A program made the translations under genes and the position numbers. A model generated the notes under the pieces. That model made no database searches. It saw only the letters and a list, made by a program, of their open reading frames with translations, and had not been told where the DNA came from. From contig UQLY01000005.1 in the NCBI GenBank assembly GCA_900542015.1, positions 1 through 64,000 of the forward strand: a stretch of DNA of 64,000 nt. Reading direction: 5' to 3'. Origin of the DNA: an uncultured Lachnospiraceae bacterium (GTDB lineage: Bacteria > Bacillota > Clostridia > Lachnospirales > Lachnospiraceae). Numbering within the stretch: the stretch's first letter is position 1; the number at the start of each line of letters is the position of its first letter. Below are positions 50,385 through 57,194 of the stretch, in pieces.

Positions 50385-50651
50385 ATGATTTCCAAAGAAA
50401 AGAAACAGGCAATTATCAAAGAGTATGCCAGAACAGAAGGCGATACAGGTTCACCCGAAGTTCAGGTAGCTGTATTGACAGCAAGAATCCAGGAATTAAC
50501 AGAGCATTTAAAAGAGCATCCGAAGGATCACCATTCCAGAAGAGGTATGTTAAAGATGGTTGGTCAGAGAAGAGGTTTACTTGCATACTTAAAGAAAACT
50601 GATATTGAAAGATACCGTGCTCTGATCGAAAGACTTGGACTTAGAAAATAA
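50385..50651 (+). CDS. rpsO: 30S ribosomal protein S15
   Basis: An 88-residue S15 with KEYARTEGDTGSPEVQVAVL, HLKEHPKDHHSRRGMLKMVG and RRGLLAYLKK. The ATG at 50385 is preceded by AAGGAGGATTTAAAC; the longer reading frame runs through the structured leader and is rejected. It precedes pnp, an arrangement found in many bacteria. Confidence 0.98.
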   Translation: MISKEKKQAIIKEYARTEGDTGSPEVQVAVLTARIQELTEHLKEHPKDHHSRRGMLKMVGQRRGLLAYLKKTDIERYRALIERLGLRK

Positions 50652-50660
50652 GATGATAAT

Positions 50661-50695
50661 CATAAGAGGACGGATCGGGTATCCGCCCTCTTATG
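50661..50695 (+). terminator. Hairpin after rpsO, weak terminator
   Basis: CATAAGAGG (50661-50669) with CCTCTTATG (50687-50695) and CGGAT with ATCCG inside, a long stem with one mismatch. Only TTATAT follows, so termination is probably partial and some transcripts may continue into pnp. Confidence 0.6.
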
Positions 50696-50704
50696 TTATA
50701 TCAT

Positions 50705-50799
50705 AGGCAGAAGAATATTGCCGAGACCACTGATGTGCCCGCAAGCGGCGCATGAAGCTTTGTTTGCAGGTACATCAGTAGTTTTGGCGGCTTCTGCCT
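50705..50799 (+). other. Long imperfect hairpin in the pnp leader
   Basis: AGGCAGAAG (50705-50713) pairs with CTTCTGCCT (50791-50799), GCC (50720-50722) with GGC (50786-50788), AC with GT around one bulge, and ACTGATGT (50729-50736) with ACATCAGT (50772-50779). The apex is G/C-rich. It ends 35 bases before the pnp start. A leader stem processed by RNase III and PNPase autoregulates pnp in E. coli; an equivalent role here is inference. Confidence 0.7.
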
Positions 50800-50833
50800 G
50801 ATCTATAAATGAAAAAAGAAAAGGAGAAAAGCT

Positions 50834-52924
50834 ATGTACAAAACTTACAGCTTGGAGCTTGCGGGTCGTACCTTGTCCGTTGATATCGGAAGAGTCGGCA
50901 AACAGGCTAACGGATGTGCATTTATGCACTATGGCGAAACAACGGTTTTATCTACTGCAACGGCAAGTGAGAAACCGCGGGAAGGAATCGATTTCTTCCC
51001 CTGCAGCGTAGAATATGAGGAAAAGTTATACGCAGTAGGCAAGATTCCCGGAGGATTTAACAAACGGGAAGGAAAGGCAAGCGAAAACGCGGTATTGACA
51101 AGCCGCGTCATTGACAGACCCATGCGTCCGCTGTTTCCGAAGGATTACAGAAACGACGTTACCTTAAACAATATGGTTATGAGCGTAGATCCCGAATGCA
51201 GACCGGAGCTTGTAGCGATGCTCGGCACTTCCATCGCAACCTGTATTTCCGATATTCCTTTTGACGGTCCCTGCGCCATGACGCAGGTCGGCATGATGGA
51301 CGGCGAGTTTATCATAAATCCCGGTCAGGAAGTATGGGACAAGGGCGATCTGAGACTGACCGTTGCGTCTACGGCGCAGAAGGTTATCATGATCGAAGCC
51401 GGCGCTAACGAGCTGCCTGAAGCGAAGATGATCGAAGCGATCTATATGGCGCATGACGTCAATCAGACGATTATTGCGTTTATCAATCAGATTGTTGCGG
51501 AAGTAGGAAAACCGAAACATTCTTATGAAAGCTGCGCGGTTCCGGAAGAGCTGTTTGCGGCGATGAAAGAAATCGTAACGCCTGCAGAAATGGAAGAAGC
51601 GGTATTTACCGACGAAAAGCAGGTTCGTGAAGAAAATATCAGAAATATAACGGCTAAATTTGAAGAAGCATTTGCGGATAACGAAGAGTGGCTTGCCATT
51701 CTGCCCGACGCAGTATATCAGTATCAGAAAAAGACGGTACGCAAGATGATCTTAAAGGATCACAAACGTCCCGACGGACGTCAGTTGAACCAGATCCGTC
51801 CTCTTGCCGCGGAAGTGGATATTATCCCCCGCGTTCATGGTTCCGCAATGTTTACCCGCGGACAGACGCAGATCTGCAACGTATGTACGCTGGCACCTCT
51901 TTCCGAGGTCCAGAAGGTTGACGGACTGGATGAAAATATTACGGCAAAACGCTATATGCACCATTATAATTTCCCGTCCTATTCCGTAGGCGAAACAAAG
52001 GTCAGCCGCGGACCCGGACGTCGTGAGATCGGTCACGGAGCTTTGGCGGAGAGGGCGCTGCTTCCGGTACTTCCTTCCGAAGCGGAGTTCCCTTATGCGA
52101 TCCGTACCGTATCCGAGACATTTGAATCCAACGGTTCGACATCCATGGCGTCGACCTGCGCTTCCTGTATGTCCTTAATGGCTGCAGGCGTGCCGATTAA
52201 AAAGATGGTGGCGGGTATTTCCTGCGGTCTTGTAACAGGCGATACCGACGACGATTATGTATTATTGACCGATATCCAGGGCTTGGAGGACTTCTTCGGC
52301 GATATGGATTTCAAGGTAACCGGTACGACGGAAGGTATCACGGCTATTCAGATGGATATTAAGATCCACGGTCTGACAAGACCTATCGTGGAGGGCGCTA
52401 TCGCCAGATGCCGTGAAGCAAGAGAGTTTATTATGGATACCTGTATGAAACCGGCAATTGCGGCTCCCAGACCTGAAGTCGGCAAATATGCGCCCAAGAT
52501 CATTCAGATTCAGATCGACCCTGAGAAGATCGGCGATGTTGTAGGACAGCGCGGTAAGACCATCAACGCTATTATCGACCAGACCGGCGTTAAGATTGAT
52601 ATCAATGATGACGGCGCGGTTTCCGTATGCGGTACCGATCCGGTTATGATGGATAAAGCGGTGGAAATGATCAAAATCATCACAACAGACTTTGAAGAAG
52701 GTCAGATTTTCAAAGGAAAGGTTGTCAGCATCAAGGAATTTGGCGCGTTTATCGAATTTGCACCCGGCAAAGAGGGTATGGTTCATATTTCCAAGATTGC
52801 GAAGGAAAGGATCAACCACGTAGAAGATGTTCTGACACTCGGCGATATCGTTACCGTTGTCTGCCTCGGCAAAGACAAGATGGGACGTATCAGCTTCTCC
52901 ATGAAGGATGTAAAACAGGACTGA
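50834..52924 (+). CDS. pnp: Polyribonucleotide nucleotidyltransferase (PNPase)
   Basis: A phosphorolytic 3'-5' exoribonuclease. The 696-residue protein has two RNase PH-like cores (first with FFPCSVEYEEKLYAVGKIPGG in part: KIPGGFNKREGK; second with PRVHGSAMFTRGQTQ, TSMASTCASCM and GDTDDDYVLLTDIQG), a helical linker, a KH domain (VVGQRGKTINAIIDQTG) and an S1 domain (FKGKVVSIKEFGAFIE). AAAAGGAGAAAAGC precedes the ATG. A strong terminator ends the unit. Confidence 0.98.
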   Translation: MYKTYSLELAGRTLSVDIGRVGKQANGCAFMHYGETTVLSTATASEKPREGIDFFPCSVEYEEKLYAVGKIPGGFNKREGKASENAVLTSRVIDRPMRPLFPKDYRNDVTLNNMVMSVDPECRPELVAMLGTSIATCISDIPFDGPCAMTQVGMMDGEFIINPGQEVWDKGDLRLTVASTAQKVIMIEAGANELPEAKMIEAIYMAHDVNQTIIAFINQIVAEVGKPKHSYESCAVPEELFAAMKEIVTPAEMEEAVFTDEKQVREENIRNITAKFEEAFADNEEWLAILPDAVYQYQKKTVRKMILKDHKRPDGRQLNQIRPLAAEVDIIPRVHGSAMFTRGQTQICNVCTLAPLSEVQKVDGLDENITAKRYMHHYNFPSYSVGETKVSRGPGRREIGHGALAERALLPVLPSEAEFPYAIRTVSETFESNGSTSMASTCASCMSLMAAGVPIKKMVAGISCGLVTGDTDDDYVLLTDIQGLEDFFGDMDFKVTGTTEGITAIQMDIKIHGLTRPIVEGAIARCREAREFIMDTCMKPAIAAPRPEVGKYAPKIIQIQIDPEKIGDVVGQRGKTINAIIDQTGVKIDINDDGAVSVCGTDPVMMDKAVEMIKIITTDFEEGQIFKGKVVSIKEFGAFIEFAPGKEGMVHISKIAKERINHVEDVLTLGDIVTVVCLGKDKMGRISFSMKDVKQD

Positions 52925-52965
52925 TCCCGTAACATAATGGAAAAACAGTAACAGATAGTAACAGG

Positions 52966-53006
52966 CTGCCGCTCTGAAAACCATTTCTGGGCGGCAGTCT
53001 TTTGCT
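52966..53006 (+). terminator. Intrinsic terminator after pnp
   Basis: CTGCCGC (52966-52972) and GCGGCAG (52991-52997) form the stem, followed by TCTTTTGCTTTT. Confidence 0.85.
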
Positions 53007-53082
53007 TTTCCGCTTTAGACGAAGGACCTCCGGTTCCCGGCAGGTTAATTAAAATAAAAACGGAAAAAAGTTTAAAAATGTA

Positions 53083-53111
53083 TTGACATATGAATATTAT
53101 TACGGTATAGT
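53083..53111 (+). promoter_or_regulatory. Predicted sigma-A promoter of the PD-(D/E)XK gene
   Basis: TTGACA (53083-53088), 17 bases, TATAGT (53106-53111). The resulting leader is about 155 bases long. Confidence 0.8.
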
Positions 53112-53140
53112 TTACTCATAGCAAAACATTGCTGTGATCA

Positions 53141-53260
53141 GTGAAAATCTATTCGTCCGGCACTCTGTCCGGACAATATCTCTGGCGTATCGCCAACATT
53201 TTCACACAAATAAAATATGTTGGCAGAGCCTGAGAAAAGATCGTGAAACTCGGTTCTGCC
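53141..53260 (+). other. Riboswitch-like leader with three-way junction and competing helix
   Basis: P1: GTGAAAAT (53141-53148) with ATTTTCAC (53198-53205). It encloses two hairpins: GTCCGG (53155-53160) with CCGGAC (53169-53174), and TGGCG (53183-53187) with CGCCA (53191-53195). A competing helix GCCAACA (53192-53198) with TGTTGGC (53218-53224) would break both P1 and the second hairpin. A last stem GGCAGAGCC (53222-53230) with GGTTCTGCC (53252-53260) competes with that helix and ends six bases before the AGGAG ribosome site. I do not recognise a known riboswitch class. Confidence 0.6.
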
Positions 53261-53275
53261 GGAATAGGAGAACAA

Positions 53276-54142
53276 ATGAGTTATACGAAAAAGAGTTTTG
53301 AACAGCTGAGCCTGATCGACGATTTCCTTATGAACGCCGCAGCGTCGGATCAGAGGTTTGGAGCGGATTTCTGCCGGATTATGCTTTCGGCGCTGCTGCA
53401 GAAAGAATTGAAACAGGTAAAGGTAGTGGCGCAACGGGTTATTCCGGCGCTGACTCCGGAGCTTAGAGGGATTCGGATGGATGTGGAAGTATCGGAATAT
53501 GGTGAAAGGGCAAATATAGACGCCATGCCCGTCAACATTTATGATGTGGAACCCCATAACCGGGACAACACGCATCTGCCGAAGCGCAACCGCTTTTATC
53601 AGGCAAAGATGGACAGCAGATATCTTTACTGCGGGGAAAGAGATTTTGGAAAGCTGCCCAATCTTTTTGTTATCACGATTTTAAATTATGATCCATTTGG
53701 TTATGACTATATGGTTTATCATGTCAGAAACCGATGCGAGGAAGTGCCGGAGCTTCCGTATAACGACGGGCTGGAGTTTTATTATTTTTATACCGGAGGA
53801 ACGAAAGGCGGGTCCGAGGGGATCAGGGCAATGTTAAAGTACATTCAAAACAGTACCGAAGAAAATGCCACGGATGGGGCGACGGAGGCGGTGCATGAAT
53901 GTGTGAAACAGATCAGAGTTTTACCGGAAGTGAGGTTATCTTATATGACATTGGGAGATATCATTGACTGGGAAAGAGAAGAAGCGGCTGCGGAACAGAC
54001 GGTAATTATTGTTGAAAATGCCATGAAAAATTTTCAGATCACGTTGGAGGCTGCGTGCAAGGGGCTTGGAGTCAGCGTGGCGGCTTATGAAGAGGCGAAA
54101 GCGAAAATTGCGGAGATAGAAGGAGACAAAAATGGAATATAA
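53276..54142 (+). CDS. PD-(D/E)XK nuclease family protein (Rpn/transposase-related)
   Basis: A 288-residue protein resembling the Rpn family of recombination-promoting nuclease/putative transposase proteins common in Clostridia. The probable core is LRGIRMDVEVSEYGE (Asp69), then NIYDVEPH (Glu92) and LPKRNRFYQAKMDSRYL, followed by FVITILNYDPFG and an FYTGG segment. The usual E-x-Q/K of PD-(D/E)XK is replaced by D-V-E-P-H, a variant seen in this clostridial subgroup as I recall it. No terminal inverted repeats or target duplication were seen, so it is not shown to be mobile. The ATG behind TAGGAGAACAA is chosen. It overlaps the PPC gene by 11 bases. Confidence 0.72.
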   Translation: MSYTKKSFEQLSLIDDFLMNAAASDQRFGADFCRIMLSALLQKELKQVKVVAQRVIPALTPELRGIRMDVEVSEYGERANIDAMPVNIYDVEPHNRDNTHLPKRNRFYQAKMDSRYLYCGERDFGKLPNLFVITILNYDPFGYDYMVYHVRNRCEEVPELPYNDGLEFYYFYTGGTKGGSEGIRAMLKYIQNSTEENATDGATEAVHECVKQIRVLPEVRLSYMTLGDIIDWEREEAAAEQTVIIVENAMKNFQITLEAACKGLGVSVAAYEEAKAKIAEIEGDKNGI

Positions 54143-54551
54143 AAGATTTGGAGATACGATTGTTGCGAGAATTGATAAAAATGAAGAAATCATTGAACAG
54201 GTGCAAAGAATTGCGCTGCAGGAAAATATCAAACTGGCGGGCGTTCAGGCGTTAGGCGCGGTCGGTCAATTTACGGTGGGAGTTTTTAAAACGGAGCAGA
54301 AGAAGTATTTTGCCAATGAGTTTGCGGGGGATTTTGAAATTGTATCCTTAACGGGAACCATCAATACGATGAAGGATGAATTTTACTGCCATCTGCATAT
54401 GAGCGCGGGAAATGAAAAGGGCGAAGTGTTTGGCGGGCACTTAAATCGTGCCGTAGTCAGCGCGACATGCGAAATGATTATCCGGATCATTGACGGAAGG
54501 GTGGACCGCTGTTATGACGAGGCAGTCGGATTAAATTTGTTTCAATTTTAA
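54132..54551 (+). CDS. PPC/DUF296-domain protein
   Basis: A 139-residue single PPC (DUF296) domain: VARIDKNEEIIEQVQRIA, LAGVQALGAVGQFTVGVF, the metal-binding-type HLHMSAGNE and GGHL motif. Bacterial members are small trimeric proteins of unclear biochemical role; the plant versions join AT-hooks. Its start lies inside the end of the PD-(D/E)XK gene, implying translational coupling, which is an unusual partnership. Confidence 0.82.
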   Translation: MEYKRFGDTIVARIDKNEEIIEQVQRIALQENIKLAGVQALGAVGQFTVGVFKTEQKKYFANEFAGDFEIVSLTGTINTMKDEFYCHLHMSAGNEKGEVFGGHLNRAVVSATCEMIIRIIDGRVDRCYDEAVGLNLFQF

Positions 54552-54575
54552 TTCCGGTGTCAATTTTAATTCCGG

Positions 54576-54604
54576 TTGACAGCAAAGAGCGGGCGTGCTA
54601 ATAT
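54576..54604 (+). promoter_or_regulatory. Predicted sigma-A promoter of the ABC-F leader
   Basis: TTGACA (54576-54581), 17 bases, TAATAT (54599-54604), giving a leader of about 285 bases before the ABC-F start. Confidence 0.8.
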
Positions 54605-54633
54605 GGCAATATCTGAAAGAGAGAGGTGAAAAA

Positions 54634-54645
54634 ATGAGGAGATAA
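54634..54645 (+). CDS. Three-codon leader ORF (Met-Arg-Arg) of the ABC-F attenuator
   Basis: ATG AGG AGA TAA behind a strong ribosome site (GAGAGGTGA, five to six bases away). Very short upstream ORFs control several ABC-F antibiotic-resistance genes by drug-dependent ribosome stalling. Its ribosome site AGAGAGGT (54620-54627) is complementary to ACCTCTCT (54735-54742), which is followed by TTTT. Confidence 0.65.
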   Translation: MRR

Positions 54646-54673
54646 TTTACTTTTGATTGCATGACGGTTTGAG

Positions 54674-54817
54674 CGGTATGAAAAAATGTTACATACCGTT
54701 TATCATGTTGCCAAAAGTGGATTATGTTCTCATAACCTCTCTTTTTGCGTGTGGAAAATATAGTAAACGGCGACCGGTTGGCTCTGCTATCCGGTGCGGG
54801 AGGTTATGGTATGTAAC
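54674..54817 (+). promoter_or_regulatory. Competing helices (antiterminator) of the ABC-F leader
   Basis: CATACCG (54692-54698) can pair with the upstream CGGTATG (54674-54680). The overlapping GTTACATACC (54688-54697) is a perfect complement of GGTATGTAAC (54808-54817), a pairing that can reach the first base of the terminator stem. The two pairings exclude each other. Confidence 0.65.
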
Positions 54818-54849
54818 GGAACTGTTTGGCAGCGAACGGTTCCTTTTTT
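54818..54849 (+). terminator. Attenuator terminator before the ABC-F gene
   Basis: GGAACTGTT (54818-54826) and AACGGTTCC (54835-54843) form a 9-bp stem with one G-U pair and an eight-base loop, followed by TTTTTT. It stands between the promoter and the gene, 48 bases before the start codon. Confidence 0.85.
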
Positions 54850-54896
54850 ATTTTGGAAAAAAGAGAATATCAGGGAACCCGATAGGAGGAATGGAT

Positions 54897-56423
54897 ATGG
54901 CGCGTATTGGTATAAATCATCTTACTTTTTATTACGACAGCAGTATTGATCCTGTATTTGACGACGTTTCGTTTTCTTTGGATACAAATTGGAAATTGGG
55001 CTTCATAGGTCGGAACGGGAAAGGAAAAACAACCTTTTTCCGGTTGCTGTTGGGAAAATATGCTTATCAGGGGACCATTGATACAGCGGAAAAGTTTGAT
55101 TACTTCCCGTATCTGCTGACAGAACGGCAGATGGAGCTGCCGGCAGTTGATTTTATGGAAGAATTAAAGCCCGGATGCGAGCAATGGAGAGTCATATGCG
55201 AGCTGGCGGATTTGGGAGAAGACGCGGAAATTCTTTACAGACCGTTTCAGACCTTGAGCGCGGGAGAGCGGACGAAGGTTCTGCTGGCGGTTTTGTTTTC
55301 CGGAAACAATGAATTTCTGCTCATCGACGAGCCCACTAATCATCTGGACCGGGAGGCGGTAGACATTGTGAAAAAATATCTGGCGTCGAAGAAAGGATTT
55401 GTTCTGGTGTCTCATGACAGAGATTTGCTGGACGCCTGCATTGACCATTGTCTGATCCTGAATAGAAAGACGATTGAGGTACAAAACGGTAATTTTACAT
55501 GTTGGTGGGAGAATAAGCGGAAAAAAGATCAATTTGCCATGGCAGAGAATGAAAAGCATCAGAGGGAAATCAGGAAACTAAAGCAGGCGGCAAAACGTAC
55601 CGCGGAGTGGGCGGACCGGAATGAAAGTATCAAGATTGGCTTCGATCCCGTAAAAGAACATGACAGATCTGTGGGCACAAGGGCTTATATTGGCGCAAAA
55701 ACCAAAAAGATGCAGAAGCAGGCAAAGCAGATGGAAAGACAAATCAACCGGGAGATAGAGGAAAAGGAAGGGCTTTTGCAGGATATCGAAAATCCGGTTG
55801 ATTTAAAACTGGTTCCTCTTTCCTATCATAAGGATACGCTGGTTAATGTAAGGGATTATAGCGTAAAGTATGAGGATGCGGACCATCCGGTCTTTACGGG
55901 ACTGACTTTTGACATCCGCAGAGGGGAACGGATTGCTTTGTCCGGAAAAAACGGCTGCGGAAAGTCCACGTTCCTTAAAATGGTATTGCAAAAAAACGGG
56001 ATGGATGCGGACTGCGCGGGAATTTCGGAAAACGGGGTGTGTGAAACGGCGTCGGGGCTTGTGATTTCCTATGCCGGACAGGAACCTACAGGCTTAAAAG
56101 GCGATATCGCCGCCTTTTGCAGAGAACGTGATTTGGATAAGAGCCTTTTTTGCGCCGTACTCAGACAGCTTGATTTTGAACGGGCACAGCTTCAGAAGAA
56201 TATGGAGGAGTACTCGGAAGGGCAGAAAAAGAAGGTTTTGCTGGCGGCAAGTTTACTGACGCCGGCGCATCTTTATATTTGGGACGAGCCGTTAAACTAT
56301 ATCGATATCTTTTCCAGAATGCAGCTTGAAAAGCTCCTGCTGATCTATCAGCCCACCATGCTGTTTGTCGAGCATGATGCGAAATTCTGCAAAAAAATCG
56401 CCACAAAGATTATACGATTATAG
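54897..56423 (+). CDS. ABC-F ribosomal protection-type ATPase (Lsa/Vga-like)
   Basis: A soluble 508-residue protein with two ABC domains and no membrane part. Domain 1: Walker A GRNGKGKTT (about 38-46), signature LSAGERTKV, Walker B LLIDEPTNHLD. A charged linker follows (about 205-290, many Lys/Arg/Glu). Domain 2: GKNGCGKST, signature YSEGQKKKV and a divergent Walker B IWDEPLNYID. The start FYYDSS with DTNWKLGFIGRNG is typical of Lsa/Vga-type proteins that dislodge lincosamide, streptogramin A or pleuromutilin drugs from the ribosome. Start: the ATG at 54897, seven bases from AGGAGG; an ATG six bases earlier is too close. The attenuator upstream supports a drug-response role; drug range is unknown. 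Confidence 0.85.
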   Translation: MARIGINHLTFYYDSSIDPVFDDVSFSLDTNWKLGFIGRNGKGKTTFFRLLLGKYAYQGTIDTAEKFDYFPYLLTERQMELPAVDFMEELKPGCEQWRVICELADLGEDAEILYRPFQTLSAGERTKVLLAVLFSGNNEFLLIDEPTNHLDREAVDIVKKYLASKKGFVLVSHDRDLLDACIDHCLILNRKTIEVQNGNFTCWWENKRKKDQFAMAENEKHQREIRKLKQAAKRTAEWADRNESIKIGFDPVKEHDRSVGTRAYIGAKTKKMQKQAKQMERQINREIEEKEGLLQDIENPVDLKLVPLSYHKDTLVNVRDYSVKYEDADHPVFTGLTFDIRRGERIALSGKNGCGKSTFLKMVLQKNGMDADCAGISENGVCETASGLVISYAGQEPTGLKGDIAAFCRERDLDKSLFCAVLRQLDFERAQLQKNMEEYSEGQKKKVLLAASLLTPAHLYIWDEPLNYIDIFSRMQLEKLLLIYQPTMLFVEHDAKFCKKIATKIIRL

Positions 56424-56480
56424 GGAACCGGAACCACGGAAAATCTACACCGTCTTCATATAAAATTCATTCCGCCATGC

Positions 56481-56486
56481 TATAAT
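56481..56486 (+). promoter_or_regulatory. Extended -10 promoter of the two-component/ABC operon
   Basis: TGCTATAAT (TATAAT at 56481-56486 with the TGn extension) lies 22 bases before the regulator start. No good -35 hexamer is present, consistent with an extended -10 or activator-dependent promoter. Confidence 0.5.
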
Positions 56487-56507
56487 GGGTCTAAAGGAGT
56501 GGGAGAG

Positions 56508-57194
56508 ATGCGGGTTTTATTTTTGGAGGATGAGGATACCATCCGGGAAGTTTTATGCGAGTATATGAAGATACAGGGGTATGAGGTCGTACCGGCGGTT
56601 GACGGAGACGAAGCGATGAAGCTGCTTTCAAAGCAAAGCTTCGATATGGCTGTGCTGGATATTATGGTGCCCGGCGTCAGCGGGCTTACGGTACTGCAAT
56701 TTATCAAGGATCACAGACCAGAGACCGCGACAATCATGCTGACCGCGTTGGACGACGAAAAGACGCAGATCCAGGCGTTTAATCTGTATGCCGACGATTA
56801 TGTGATCAAGCCGGTTTCGCCGGTAATTCTGTTAAAACGGATGGAGACTATTTTAAGGCGGTTAAAGCGGAGCGAAAAGGAAAAGGACGAGGAACCGGAA
56901 AAGGAGCCGGAAAGAGGGCTGGTGCTTCGGGACGAAGCCTATCAGGCATATTATGATGGGGGTTGTCTGCATCTTACCTTAAGTGAATTTCTGCTGCTGC
57001 AGGTGCTTTACCGGGAGCCGAAGCGCGCCTTTACAAGAGAACAGTTAATCCTGCGTATTTTCAATGAGGATTATGTGGGCAACGACCGGATTATTGACGC
57101 CCACGTAAAGAACCTGAGGAAAAAGCTGCCGGAAAATCTGATCAAGACGGTAATCGGGATCGGCTATCAGTTCCGGTCGGAGGAGGAAATATGA
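56508..57194 (+). CDS. OmpR-family response regulator
   Basis: A 228-residue regulator with acidic pocket EDED (residues 7-10), phosphoacceptor Asp51 in VLDIMVPG and Lys101 in VIKPVSP, then a Glu-rich linker (120-135) and a winged helix (LTLSEFLLLQVL, IDAHVKNLRKKL). A GTG three codons upstream is possible, but AGGAG is better spaced from the ATG at 56508. It is coupled to the kinase by an ATGA overlap. Confidence 0.92.
   Translation: MRVLFLEDEDTIREVLCEYMKIQGYEVVPAVDGDEAMKLLSKQSFDMAVLDIMVPGVSGLTVLQFIKDHRPETATIMLTALDDEKTQIQAFNLYADDYVIKPVSPVILLKRMETILRRLKRSEKEKDEEPEKEPERGLVLRDEAYQAYYDGGCLHLTLSEFLLLQVLYREPKRAFTREQLILRIFNEDYVGNDRIIDAHVKNLRKKLPENLIKTVIGIGYQFRSEEEI

Noticed and set aside
53083..54551. 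The Rpn-type gene as a complete insertion sequence
   Set aside because: No terminal inverted repeats or target-site duplication were visible around it.
54686..54775. Second, longer leader ORF before the ABC-F gene
   Set aside because: Its start has only a weak ribosome site and it runs through pairing segments; the MRR ORF has a much stronger site.
54657..54896. N-terminal extension of the ABC-F gene by 80 codons
   Set aside because: It would translate the attenuator and terminator; the family start and AGGAGG both point to 54897.
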